Positions 46,866-56,061 of a DNA stretch of 64,000 nt are shown piece by piece. Position 1 is the first letter of the stretch. Each line of letters opens with the position of its first letter. The translations under genes and the position numbers were made by a program. The stretch is from Verrucomicrobiota bacterium (GTDB lineage Bacteria > Verrucomicrobiota > Verrucomicrobiia > Opitutales > Opitutaceae), in the NCBI GenBank assembly GCA_014584295.1, contig JACTNC010000016.1, forward strand, positions 110,955 through 174,954, read 5' to 3'. The notes under the pieces were generated by a model. It searched no databases. It was given only the letters and a program-made list of their open reading frames with translations, and had not been told where the DNA came from.

Positions 46866-48323
46866 TCAGTTTGCCGATCCGACCGAGACCGGAGCCTTCC
46901 TTTCAGGCATCCAGGCACCCGACTCGGTCCGCCAGTGCACCAGGCGACTGCGCAGTTCAGTAACACGCTCGGGTTCCCGGGCAGCGAGATCAACTTGCTC
47001 GGAGGGATCATTGGCAAGATTGAATAGCTCAACCCTGCTGTCTTCAAGATATTCCAGCATTTTCCAGTCACCCGAACGTATCGCACTCACGGGGTCCGTG
47101 GTTTGATAATAATGCGGATAGTGGAAAAACAGATCCCTGCGCGCGAGATGGGCGGAGGGATTTTCAAGCAGCGGACGGAGGTCGACCCCATCCACCGCGG
47201 TCGTGGACGCCTCCTTCCCTGCCAGGGTAGGAAAGAGATCCGCCAGCCAGACGGGTTCCTCACAAACCCTGCCGACAGCCGTTACTCCGGGCCAGCGCAT
47301 GATGAGCGGCACCCGGATGCCTCCCTCGTAAAGAGAACCTTTGCCCGACCTCAGCGGCGCATTGCTGGTTGTGGGCGCCTGCTGGCCGCGCGGCTTTCCA
47401 ATATAGCCTCCATTGTCGCTTGTGAAAATCACGACCGTATTCCGGTCCAGGCCACGCGACTTCAGATGTGCGAGCATCCGTCCAACATTGTCGTCCAGGT
47501 TCTTTATCATCGCCGCATAGGTCACGTTCTGGTGGTGCATGCCGGGACGCAGGGCTGCGGCAAAATGATCGATGTCGTCCTTCTTTGCCTCCAACGGGAT
47601 GTGCACACCGTAGTGCGCCAGGTAAACGAAGAACGGCTGCCCACGGGCTCGATCAATCACGTGCATCGCTTCATCCGTCAGTCGATCGGTGAGGTATTCG
47701 CCCGGTTTTCCGAATTGCAAATCCGGCACGTAGCGAAACTCGGTTTTTCTGAGTTCCCCCGCGGGTGAGCGTGATTCCATCATGCCTCGATAGGGCCACC
47801 AGTAGGTCGGCGGTGCACCCCAGTGCGTGCCTCCGATGTTGATGTCGAAACCCTGCGTCTCAGGCGCGTGCGACCCATCGCCCAGATGCCATTTGCCTAT
47901 CAGCGCCGTAAGATATCCCGCATCGTGCAGCCGCTCCGCGATCGTGACTTCGGACAGATCGAGATCATGCCGCGACGGTGCCTCCAATGGCCGCGCATTG
48001 GCGGGACGATTCAACGCTTTTTCTATCCAGACGGTAATTCCCGTGCGGACCGCGTGCCGGCCGGTCAGGAGCATGGCCCGGCTCGGCGAACACACCGACA
48101 TCGCGTACGCCTGACTGAAGCGCACACCTTCCCGCGCGAGGCGATCGATATTTGGTGTCTCAACCAGATCACCCCCCTGGCAGGAGAGATCGGACCACCC
48201 CAGGTCATCGATGAGAATCAGGAGAATGTTGGGGGGACGCTTTTCCGCAGCAGAGAGAACCTGCGCGAGCAGGAGCACCGCCAGCGCAAGAGAAAGGATT
48301 CGGGGATTCCTTGGGATACGCAC
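46866..48323 (-). CDS. Secreted type I sulfatase
   Basis: A 485-residue arylsulfatase-family protein with a signal peptide (ILSLALAVLLLAQVLSA). Complete active-site elements: D39-D40 (LILIDDLGW), formylglycine motif C78-S-P-S-R82, IGKWHLGDG, FTSDNGGY and KGSLYEGGIRVPLIMRWPG. The DNGG in place of DHG places it in the S1-type branch with Asn as a metal ligand. It starts 52 bases after the PVC haem protein gene and is co-transcribed with it and the oxidoreductase. Substrate is unknown, but sulfated glycans are likely. Confidence 0.93.
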   Translation of the reverse strand: MRIPRNPRILSLALAVLLLAQVLSAAEKRPPNILLILIDDLGWSDLSCQGGDLVETPNIDRLAREGVRFSQAYAMSVCSPSRAMLLTGRHAVRTGITVWIEKALNRPANARPLEAPSRHDLDLSEVTIAERLHDAGYLTALIGKWHLGDGSHAPETQGFDINIGGTHWGAPPTYWWPYRGMMESRSPAGELRKTEFRYVPDLQFGKPGEYLTDRLTDEAMHVIDRARGQPFFVYLAHYGVHIPLEAKKDDIDHFAAALRPGMHHQNVTYAAMIKNLDDNVGRMLAHLKSRGLDRNTVVIFTSDNGGYIGKPRGQQAPTTSNAPLRSGKGSLYEGGIRVPLIMRWPGVTAVGRVCEEPVWLADLFPTLAGKEASTTAVDGVDLRPLLENPSAHLARRDLFFHYPHYYQTTDPVSAIRSGDWKMLEYLEDSRVELFNLANDPSEQVDLAAREPERVTELRSRLVHWRTESGAWMPERKAPVSVGSAN

Positions 48324-48375
48324 AACCGAAGCGTATCATTCCCGCACGCGCTCTGTCCCGCGTCCGTGCGGAAAT

Positions 48376-51321
48376 TCAATTGCCACCCGTGGAATCGCGG
48401 TGGGCGCGGGCGCGGCGCCGGTGGGGCGGTTCCCGTGCGCCCATCTCCTCAAGGAAGGCGACGAGATCGCTCATGCCCTGCGCATCAATCGACGACTCCA
48501 AGCCCTCAGGCATGAGAGAATGCTCCGTTGCGGTGATCGATCGGATGTCCCTTCGGAGCAGCGTCTGCGTTGATCCATCAAGCCCTCCCAGCGTGATGCT
48601 GTTTCCCGCTTCCCCCACCAGCATTCCCGCGAGCGTCCGCCCGTCGTTCATTTCGATCGTATGAAGCTGGAAGCGACCCTCGACGACGCGATTGGGATCG
48701 AGCACATGCGTGACAACATAGGGAGCACTCCGATCGGCGAGACTTGCGAGATCGGGTCCGATTTCACCGCCTGAAATCGTGCCGAGCCGGTGACAGGCGG
48801 AGCAGATCTGCATGTACACCTCACGGCCGTGCTTTGCATTTCCCGTGAGTCCCGACATCGCGCTCAGATAGGTGTCGATGACACGCTGCCGATCAGGATT
48901 GGAACTTGCGTTGAGCACCTTGCGCGCGCGCTGCGCCTGCACGGAATCAGCAAGGCCGGTCAGCATCAGGCGCTGGCCCGAAGCCAGTTCACGAACCATC
49001 GACGGATGCTTTTCCAGATGATCCAGCAGGCGCACCGCCCATGCCGGCCGATTGACCAGCAGATCCAGCACAACGTCATGGATCTTCGGACTGCACTCGC
49101 CCAGGATCTTCAGGAAAAGATCGGCCACTTCCAATCCGGGAAGCTGCGCCAGCCGGTTTGCCGCCGCCAATTGCACCTCCAGAGGCGTCTGTATGCCCAC
49201 CATCAAGCCCGCAAGCTGCGCCACATCCTTCTCCCGAAGTGCAGGATCACGCACAAGCAAGCCTGCCGCAGCGCTCCGTCTCGTGATTTCCGCATGCTCG
49301 TCGGAAACCGCTTCTCTCGCCTCTCCAATCACACGCCGGACATCGGCGTCGCTCGCTGTGTGGTCATCGTTCTGCTTCCGTGTCCGCCCATCGAGGAATC
49401 GAGCCAGGTCCCTGAACTGTTCTCCCGGATCCACCAGCGCCCGTGCGGCCGTGAGCAGCGATAGCATGCGATCGGATGTCACCCGATCCGCGCCAGCCGC
49501 GAGATCGATCAACGCCGGTTCAATGGACTGCCCGGGAGATAGCGCGGCCACCATCTCCTGAAGATGCGCCGGAGCGGAACTCATCGCCGCGGCCTTGATG
49601 TAGGCATCGCCCGTTTCCCTGACGAGCCTGAGCAACGCCTCGCCGGCAGTTTTCCCGCTCCAATACCCCAGCGAATAGCCGATCTGCTGCCGCACCAGGG
49701 GATCCGGATCCTCCGCCAGACCGACAAGGCGGGCCAACATCGCGGCGTCCCCCGCAAACTGTTCGCTGAGCCGTATTGCCTGGCGCCTGACGCCTGGAGA
49801 AATATCACCGAGACCACGAATGACCTGCGAAGGGGTGAGCCGGTGCACGAGATCAAGCGTGCACAGAACTTGCACACGCGTTTCGGGACGCGAGGCGTCG
49901 AGCAATCGCTCGAGGGCTTCGGTCGGCCACGCCGATCCACGCCACACCCATTGCTGTTGGGCAAGATCGCGCAGGGTTCCGCTCGGACTGGCCAAGGCGC
50001 CGGCCAATCCGGCGGCATCCGCCCGATCAAGCCGTGGCACACCGCGGAGCGGTGAATCCCGACGCCGCACGCGATAGATGCGCCCCATCTGCGAGCCCTT
50101 TCTGAGATCACCCAAAAGCTTGAGCCACGCCTCGGGAATGTACTGCGGATGCTCGATGACCTGCCGATACATGTCGGGCAGATACATGGCTCCATCAGGT
50201 CCGACACGAATGCTCGTGAATCGCGACCAGTTGTCCGTAGAGGCGAGGAATTCCGACTTTTCCTCACCCGGTGCGCGGTGGCTCCTGAACGTCGCACCCA
50301 ACGGCGAAAGGATCTCGCGGTGCACGAGATTGTGCACCGGTTCGCAGACAAAGACATTGCCGGTGTACGCAGACCCAAGCGCCTCGTCGCGCAACACCAT
50401 CACGCCACATGCCGAGGTGAACGCATTGAAGTGCCCGGCATTGTTGAATCGTGCGAGGGTGCGACTTCTGGGATACACCGGCGCGGCACCTGGAATCTCC
50501 GGAACCGTGACCACGGGATTCGGCGGCACCAGGCTGGGGTTTCGCCTGAGGTATCGGTCCTCAAGCGCATAGTTCCAGACGGGATTGGCATTGTTGCATC
50601 CAAACCAGTTGCCCCAGTCGTCGCGATTGCGTCCGAACTGGGAGCGACCTGTCAGCGTCTCCGCCACACTCTCATCCGGTTTTATGCGGACATCCCGCGT
50701 CATGTCCATTGAAACACCGGTCTGTTTCGAAACGATGCTGCCGCGCGTACCTCCGTTCGCGACATAGACCCAGCCATCAAGCCCCCACTGCAAGCCATTC
50801 GCCTGGTGCTGCTGATTGCCCACTCCCAAACCATCGAACAGCACCTTGCGCTCGTCCGATCGTCCATCGCCGTCCGTATCCCGCAGAAACAGCAGCTCGG
50901 GCGCGGCGATCACCAGCGCGCCATCGCGCCAGGGCATCACTGCGGTTGGAAAATGCAATCCATCCATAAAGAGCGTGGATCGGTCGAAGTGCCCGTCATT
51001 CTTCGTGGATTCGAGCACCCGGATGCGCCCGCCCGTGCCTCCCTTCCCGTCGACACCCAGCGGGTAATCTCCCATTTCAACGACCCACAGGCGTCCGTCG
51101 GCGCCCCATGCCAGATCGATCGGATCCTGCACATCCGGCTCCGATGCCACGAGTTCAACGACCAGATCGTCGGGCACGTGGATGGCCGCAAGGGAAGCCT
51201 GCGGTGAAAGCGGATCTGGAAACTTCACACGCTCCTTCGGGGGAGCAAGCGGCTGGCCCCAGCCCGCGGAGGCCAGCAGGACCATGAGGATGACCCCGGT
51301 GCCAATCGCATTGCCTCTCAT
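48376..51321 (-). CDS. PVC-type haem-binding CxxCH protein with HEAT-like repeats
   Basis: A 981-residue secreted protein. A signal peptide precedes a beta-propeller-like membrane-bound-dehydrogenase domain (~40-400; DLAWGADGRLWVVEMGDYP, FVCEPVHNLVHR). A HEAT-like helical repeat region (~450-800) follows, then a C-terminal cytochrome c-like domain with C840-S-A-C-H844 haem attachment and the downstream IGPDLASL/LDPNRVV elements (TIGR02603/TIGR02604-type PVC proteins). These are thought to be periplasmic redox proteins of carbohydrate metabolism in this superphylum. ATG 51321 overlaps the upstream gene by four bases. Confidence 0.88.
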   Translation of the reverse strand: MRGNAIGTGVILMVLLASAGWGQPLAPPKERVKFPDPLSPQASLAAIHVPDDLVVELVASEPDVQDPIDLAWGADGRLWVVEMGDYPLGVDGKGGTGGRIRVLESTKNDGHFDRSTLFMDGLHFPTAVMPWRDGALVIAAPELLFLRDTDGDGRSDERKVLFDGLGVGNQQHQANGLQWGLDGWVYVANGGTRGSIVSKQTGVSMDMTRDVRIKPDESVAETLTGRSQFGRNRDDWGNWFGCNNANPVWNYALEDRYLRRNPSLVPPNPVVTVPEIPGAAPVYPRSRTLARFNNAGHFNAFTSACGVMVLRDEALGSAYTGNVFVCEPVHNLVHREILSPLGATFRSHRAPGEEKSEFLASTDNWSRFTSIRVGPDGAMYLPDMYRQVIEHPQYIPEAWLKLLGDLRKGSQMGRIYRVRRRDSPLRGVPRLDRADAAGLAGALASPSGTLRDLAQQQWVWRGSAWPTEALERLLDASRPETRVQVLCTLDLVHRLTPSQVIRGLGDISPGVRRQAIRLSEQFAGDAAMLARLVGLAEDPDPLVRQQIGYSLGYWSGKTAGEALLRLVRETGDAYIKAAAMSSAPAHLQEMVAALSPGQSIEPALIDLAAGADRVTSDRMLSLLTAARALVDPGEQFRDLARFLDGRTRKQNDDHTASDADVRRVIGEAREAVSDEHAEITRRSAAAGLLVRDPALREKDVAQLAGLMVGIQTPLEVQLAAANRLAQLPGLEVADLFLKILGECSPKIHDVVLDLLVNRPAWAVRLLDHLEKHPSMVRELASGQRLMLTGLADSVQAQRARKVLNASSNPDRQRVIDTYLSAMSGLTGNAKHGREVYMQICSACHRLGTISGGEIGPDLASLADRSAPYVVTHVLDPNRVVEGRFQLHTIEMNDGRTLAGMLVGEAGNSITLGGLDGSTQTLLRRDIRSITATEHSLMPEGLESSIDAQGMSDLVAFLEEMGAREPPHRRRARAHRDSTGGN

Positions 51322-52628
51322 GGTCTTCCTTTTGCCTGGCCGACCTCTTCAACCTGCGTATGAACCGCCGCGATGATCCGATCCTCGGTTCCCGCGGCGA
51401 GCCTTCCTGACCAGCCGTACTTCAGCATCGAGGCATCCACTTCGTAACCCCCTTCCGGATACATGCGACGCGATGCCACGTAACAGGGGACGGAATTACT
51501 GTAGGCGTTTACCCAAAGGCGATCTGCGTCCAGTTCGCGCCGCAGTCTCAGCGAATAGTCGGACGCCATTTCTCCTCCGAGGAAGATCATCGTCAGTTCC
51601 TTACCAAACGCCCACGTCTGAACCGGAAGCGGCACCTGCTCCAGTATCCCCTTCTTGTTGGGTTCATCCAGCGGTAGTTTTATGACCCGATAGCTCGCAG
51701 CCGTAACTCCCGGTAGCGGTTTCAACCCGTTGCCCATCAGGTGGGCCACCTCCGCCGCCACTTCGCGCCCATTCGTCTTGGCCGCTGCAATCCCGTTCTT
51801 CGGATACGGACCTACATCGCCGGCACACCCGAGCGCAACGAGCGCCACCGCCCCCGGGTTTTCGGATTCGATCTGGGCTGCGGCTTCTCCCGCCCAGTCG
51901 GGATGGATGATCATGCCTCCGCCATTTGACGTACAATGGCACGCATAGCTCGCCAGGACCGCCCGCATCTTTCCGTCGTCGCTTTGAGCCACGAGCACTG
52001 GCAGCGTGCGATCGGCCGGGGCATTCGGCACCACGCCAAACCGTTTCCACTTTCCATCCTTGAGTTCGCGACGGTTGACCGCAAATCCCGCATATCCCTG
52101 CGCCCAGGACAAGCGGGCGGCATGACGGTCCTCAAGCGCGGCCACCGCCACCTGCCGAAGGCGTTCCTTCAGCCAGCCCGTGTAGCGCACCATGGCATCG
52201 TGCTCTTCAGGCTGGATATCGTGGCGTTCGGCGACCAGATAGCCGTCGATCGCCGGGCCGCTGTGCGTATGAATGGCGCAGACCGCAACGTGATCACGCT
52301 TCAGTCCGTGGCTGCGCGCCAATTCGGAAGCTACCCAATCGCTGACCGCGGATGTGATGCCCACCAGTTCAACCGACACCAGTATCGCCGTATCGGCCCC
52401 CTCCCCGATTGCGAGTGCCCTCGCATGCAGCGGCATTTCCACCTTCCAATTCGTCCCCCTGCGATTGGCATAACCCGCCAAACGGATCGGAAACTGAGGC
52501 GTGATATCGATCCTGGCAGCACCGACCGGCACGGGCTGGGACCGAGCCGATATCAGCGACCCCGGCATGAGAAGCAGAGCAGCAATCAGGGCGTAGGTTT
52601 TTCCGGGAATCAGAAGGGGGAATTTCAT
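51318..52628 (-). CDS. Neutral/alkaline ceramidase-like secreted hydrolase
   Basis: ATG 52628 gives 436 residues with a signal peptide (IPGKTYALIAALLLMPGSLISA); a longer reading to 52679 is not supported. The N-terminal neutral/alkaline non-lysosomal ceramidase domain is recognised by VGAARIDITPQFPIRLAGYA, VCAIHTHSGP (zinc-binding HTH region) and the GCAGDVGPYPKN segment, where most ceramidases carry the catalytic Ser. Here that position looks like Gly. A C-terminal half is only partly similar. It could be an amidase on a glycan rather than a true ceramidase. First gene of the five-gene cluster, diverging from the DUF1080 gene. Confidence 0.75.
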   Translation of the reverse strand: MKFPLLIPGKTYALIAALLLMPGSLISARSQPVPVGAARIDITPQFPIRLAGYANRRGTNWKVEMPLHARALAIGEGADTAILVSVELVGITSAVSDWVASELARSHGLKRDHVAVCAIHTHSGPAIDGYLVAERHDIQPEEHDAMVRYTGWLKERLRQVAVAALEDRHAARLSWAQGYAGFAVNRRELKDGKWKRFGVVPNAPADRTLPVLVAQSDDGKMRAVLASYACHCTSNGGGMIIHPDWAGEAAAQIESENPGAVALVALGCAGDVGPYPKNGIAAAKTNGREVAAEVAHLMGNGLKPLPGVTAASYRVIKLPLDEPNKKGILEQVPLPVQTWAFGKELTMIFLGGEMASDYSLRLRRELDADRLWVNAYSNSVPCYVASRRMYPEGGYEVDASMLKYGWSGRLAAGTEDRIIAAVHTQVEEVGQAKGRP

Positions 52629-52874
52629 GGATGATAACTCGACGGCTCGCGAACCGGCTTTCAGCCGTTCAATAATCAAAAATCCTAACGTGCCCTCATG
52701 TTGACGTCTTGAGTTTCCGTGGAAAAGCTTGTTGCGCCAGCGGAATGATCGATCTCTCCAATTTGAGTTTCCGCCCGTGTGTCCTCATTTTCCATCTCGA
52801 CCGAAGACAATCCGGGCTCTGCCAGCTAAACTGCGTGCCAACATCGGATCACCCCATTTTCAATTCATATCTTC

Positions 52875-53549
52875 ATGCGCACGACCAGCACACTCCTGAT
52901 TTGTCTTCTCTCACTCGCGACCGCGGCCCGGGTTTCCGCCTCCGAGTGGGTGTCCCTCTTCGACGGAAAGACCCTCAACAACTGGGTCGTAAAGGGCGGA
53001 AATGCCACCTACCGCGTGGAGAACGGCGAGATTGTCGGCACCACCGGCAGCAAGGGCTCCATCAACACCTTTCTCTGCACCACACGCGATTACAGCGACT
53101 TCGAACTCGAACTCGAAGTGAAACTGGACGACCACCTGAACTCAGGCGTGCAGATCCGCAGCCACACCTACACCAAGGACACGCCCCAGCCCTCAGGCGG
53201 CAATCGCATCCGGATCAAGGGCGAGGTCTACGGCTACCAATGCGAAATGGCCGCCAACGCCAAGGGCACGGCCGGAAACTTCTGGGACGAAGGCCGGTGG
53301 ACCAAGTGGCATGACGACCTCACCAACAAGCCCGGTACAGCAACTGCCTTCAAGGCAGGTCAGTGGAATCACTACCGCATCATAGCCAAGGGCGACCACA
53401 TCCGTTCATGGGTCAACGGCATCCCCTGCGCAGACTTTCACGACAGTGAGGATGCGAGCGGTTTCATCGGGCTTCAGATTCACCGCATCCGGGCGGACGT
53501 CGGTCCTTTCCATGCCCGCTGGCGCAACATCAGGATTCGAGAATTGTAG
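52875..53549 (+). CDS. DUF1080 family secreted glycoside hydrolase (3-keto-disaccharide hydrolase type)
   Basis: A 224-residue secreted protein with signal peptide (LLICLLSLATAARVSA). The whole mature chain matches the DUF1080/3-keto-disaccharide hydrolase fold: WVSLFDGKTLNNWVVKG, ENGEIVG, FELELEVKLDDHLNSGVQIRS, GYQCEMA and the closing FIGLQIH. Characterised relatives cleave 3-keto-glucosides made by Gfo/Idh/MocA oxidoreductases, which fits the oxidoreductase in the neighbouring divergent cluster. It diverges from the ceramidase-like gene across a ~246-base spacer and converges on apbE. Confidence 0.88.
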   Translation: MRTTSTLLICLLSLATAARVSASEWVSLFDGKTLNNWVVKGGNATYRVENGEIVGTTGSKGSINTFLCTTRDYSDFELELEVKLDDHLNSGVQIRSHTYTKDTPQPSGGNRIRIKGEVYGYQCEMAANAKGTAGNFWDEGRWTKWHDDLTNKPGTATAFKAGQWNHYRIIAKGDHIRSWVNGIPCADFHDSEDASGFIGLQIHRIRADVGPFHARWRNIRIREL

Positions 53550-53553
53550 CCGC

Positions 53554-53586
53554 GAACGCCCGGTCGCTGAAAACGCCCGGCCGTTC
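53554..53586. terminator. Hairpin between convergent genes
   Basis: GAACGCCCGG (53554-53563) and CCGGCCGTTC (53577-53586) pair over 10 bp with one mismatch around a 13-base loop, in the gap between the DUF1080 stop and the apbE stop. No T-tract. Likely a bidirectional termination or mRNA-end structure. Confidence 0.5.
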
Positions 53587-53591
53587 CGGAC

Positions 53592-54632
53592 TCACGCAAG
53601 GTAGGCCGAAAACCGGCGAGACCACCGCTCCTTATAACCGCCGTCCGGAAGACGCGCGACAAAGAGCGCCGCAAGATCCCGGGAATCCGCGAGCCTGATC
53701 CCTTCCTCGGGACCAAGCAGGTAGAGGGCGGTGGCAAACGCGTCCGCCTCCATGCAACTCGGGGCAAGCACCGTCACGCATTCAATTCCCTCCGGCAGCA
53801 CGCTGCCGGGCAATGGATTCACGATATGCCCGAGTTCACCGGTAGGCAGCATGCGTTTGCGCAGCGCATTCCCGGATGTTGCCAGGGCAACACCGCAAAC
53901 CGCCGCAACCGTGACGGGATAGCCCGCACCCGCCTGCGAAGGAGGCTCGATCTGGCACCACCAGGGTTGTCCATCAGGCTTGCAGCCCACCCCGCGCGCC
54001 TCGCCTCCTATTTCAACAAAACTGCTGTCCGCACCGGCTGCCGCCAGGCGATCGACCGCGAGATCAACCGCATAGCCTTTCGCGATCGAACAGAGATCGA
54101 GTTCAAAGCCACCTGGCTGATAAACAGCCGACGACGCGGGATCGATCTGCACGCGCAGATAACCGGTGTACGAACGCGCGCGCTCCGCCGCGTCGGATTC
54201 CGGCTGCACCGCATGAGCAGGATCCGAAGGCCCAAATCCGAGTGCGTCTGTCAGCCGCCCGATTGTCGGATCATACGCGCCATGCGTGAGCGCGGCAACT
54301 TCCAGCGCACGCCGCAACACCGTGAAAGTGGCATCGCAAACCCGTACCCACGTGTTCGCCTGGGCGATTCGATAGCGTCCAAGGTCGGAGTCCCGCTCCC
54401 ACGGACTCATGAGGCGCATGACCGTCGCCAGGGCATCGTGAATCAACGCCTCCGCCTCGTGCCGCCTGAGCGCTTCGCATTCAACCACCCGCGCGCGCCA
54501 ATGGGTTCCCATCGTTGTGCCATTGAAATCCCAGATCGCGCGCGCGCCGAGTGCTCCGGGCCTTCGTAGTGTCGCGGGCAGATTCGGCGGCACGAGCACG
54601 CGCCGCTCCACGTCTTGCCGGGCAAGCGTCAT
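53592..54632 (-). CDS. apbE: FAD:protein FMN transferase (ApbE family)
   Basis: Attaches FMN covalently to Thr/Ser of flavoproteins using FAD. ATG 54632 gives 346 residues; a GTG three codons earlier is an alternative. The family motifs are FNGTTMGTHWR, DSDLGRY (Mg/FAD site), IAKGYAVD, FVEIGGEARG and EADAFATALYLLG with the metal-binding Asp. The usual HIIDP-type motif reads HIVNP, with Asn for Asp. No signal peptide was recognised. Last gene of the PepSY/DUF2271/DUF4198 operon, whose presumed target or partner is that system. Confidence 0.92.
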   Translation of the reverse strand: MTLARQDVERRVLVPPNLPATLRRPGALGARAIWDFNGTTMGTHWRARVVECEALRRHEAEALIHDALATVMRLMSPWERDSDLGRYRIAQANTWVRVCDATFTVLRRALEVAALTHGAYDPTIGRLTDALGFGPSDPAHAVQPESDAAERARSYTGYLRVQIDPASSAVYQPGGFELDLCSIAKGYAVDLAVDRLAAAGADSSFVEIGGEARGVGCKPDGQPWWCQIEPPSQAGAGYPVTVAAVCGVALATSGNALRKRMLPTGELGHIVNPLPGSVLPEGIECVTVLAPSCMEADAFATALYLLGPEEGIRLADSRDLAALFVARLPDGGYKERWSRRFSAYLA

Positions 54633-54668
54633 ACTCCGCACTCGATTCCGGTGCTGCCGCGCCCCGGA

Positions 54669-55511
54669 TCAGTCGGGCAGGACTTCGAACGTGGCGATGT
54701 ACGTGTAGGATTTCTCCGTCGGCACACCGTACAGCGTTCCGGCAGTCGTCGCATTCGCCTCAAGCCAGTAGCGCCCGGCCTGTGGCCACTTGACCTGCAC
54801 GATACCTGCCTTATCCGTGCGAAGATTCACATCACCGGCTTCGTCACGATAGCGATCATCGCCGCGCACCACCGTCACCTCGGCATTGGCCGCCGGTTTG
54901 CCGTCGAGCAGGAGGCGAAACCGAGCGGCTTCGCCGACGAACAGATCATTGGGATGTGTCAGGTATTCAATTTCGATCCCCTTGCCCGACACCTTGAGAA
55001 CCGTGTCACTCGGCTTGCCGCAGGTCACGAACGTGACGACATGGCGGCCACCCGACTCGCGCAGCTTGAATCCCGGCTTTTTCGCCATGCCTTCGGAGAC
55101 AAGCGACTTGGGCGTGCCACGCCAGCGCTCGATCTTTCCATCCTTCTCATAGCTCCCAAAGAGCGTGGGGTCGCCCGGTGATGTCGGACGGCGCACAATG
55201 CCGGGCTTGAGGGAAATCGCATACGTGCCCTGCGTCTTGAGCTGAAGCTCGAACGAACTCCGCACCTGTCCGCCAACCGCATTCTGCACCGTGACGGGCG
55301 CACCGTCGGGTCCGCGGACCTCGATCGCTTCGATCGGTACGGGGCGGTGATTCGGGAAAAAGAGATTATTCGAGACCGCTGCCTCAAAGGAAACCCACTG
55401 ATCCGTCCCCGAAAGGACGGTCATGGAGGGCAGTATCCAGACCCGATGCGCATGCAAGGCGGACGTTCCGAGAACAAGTCCGGCGAGGAGAAGGAGGCGA
55501 TTCGATTTCAT
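54669..55511 (-). CDS. DUF4198 family secreted protein
   Basis: ATG 55511 gives 280 residues with a signal peptide (LLLLAGLVLGTSALHA). The mature protein begins HRVWILPSMTVLSG and contains the beta-sandwich halves typical of DUF4198/NikM-like proteins, including VSNNLFFPNHRP and YLTHPNDLFVGEAARFRLLLDGKPAANAEVTVV. Such proteins are found in metal-uptake loci (nickel/cobalt or iron). It sits between DUF2271 and apbE genes with short spacers (13-36 bases), so it is cotranscribed under the Fur-box-like promoter. The His/Cys content near the N-terminus is compatible with metal binding, but this is not proven. Confidence 0.85.
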   Translation of the reverse strand: MKSNRLLLLAGLVLGTSALHAHRVWILPSMTVLSGTDQWVSFEAAVSNNLFFPNHRPVPIEAIEVRGPDGAPVTVQNAVGGQVRSSFELQLKTQGTYAISLKPGIVRRPTSPGDPTLFGSYEKDGKIERWRGTPKSLVSEGMAKKPGFKLRESGGRHVVTFVTCGKPSDTVLKVSGKGIEIEYLTHPNDLFVGEAARFRLLLDGKPAANAEVTVVRGDDRYRDEAGDVNLRTDKAGIVQVKWPQAGRYWLEANATTAGTLYGVPTEKSYTYIATFEVLPD

Positions 55512-55524
55512 GAGGTGAAAGGCA

Positions 55525-56052
55525 TCAGTCAATTTGGCGAAGCGTAACGGTGCCGAGTTCCCGCTCGCCCTTTACGGAGACATTGACCTTGGAATTCCGG
55601 GAGATCGTGAAGGGTACGCGCACAACCTCACGCCCCCCCACTTCGCGCGCTGCCTCGACAAACATCGCGTACTCACCTTCGACGAGTTTGTCGGAGATGC
55701 TCGAAGGGATCCTGACCTCATGGGTACCGACGGGCCGGGTCGGGCCACTCAACCCGTCGATTGGCAGGTTGAGATCCCGGCCCGACTTGCGCCACCACTG
55801 GCGCAGGTCCTTCAGCCAGGACTCGCCCTCATCGTTCTTCATGTCCACGCCGTACCAGACGCCCACATTGATCACCGAGCGGTCCGGTCCCTCTATCCAC
55901 ACCGCCACATAGGGCCGGTGGTACTCCGAGACATCGAGTTGGGGAATCTCAACCGTGGCGGCGAATTGAGCGGCCGCCGAGGTGGCGACCGTGCAGACAA
56001 GGCCCGGAGCGAAACGAGCCGTGAATTGGGAGAGCGAGCGCGAAGTCATCAA
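55525..56052 (-). CDS. DUF2271 domain protein, exported
   Basis: A 175-residue protein with an N-terminal signal peptide-like segment (MMTSRSLSQFTARFAPGLVCTVATSAAAQ). The DUF2271 body shows PYVAVWIEGPDRSVINVGVWYGVDMKNDEGESWLKDLRQWWRKSGRD and GTHEVRIP. These proteins occur next to PepSY and DUF4198 proteins in iron-related operons; biochemical role unknown. The gene starts nine bases after the PepSY gene and continues into DUF4198. Confidence 0.85.
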   Translation of the reverse strand: MMTSRSLSQFTARFAPGLVCTVATSAAAQFAATVEIPQLDVSEYHRPYVAVWIEGPDRSVINVGVWYGVDMKNDEGESWLKDLRQWWRKSGRDLNLPIDGLSGPTRPVGTHEVRIPSSISDKLVEGEYAMFVEAAREVGGREVVRVPFTISRNSKVNVSVKGERELGTVTLRQID

Positions 56053-56061
56053 GGGAAAGGA

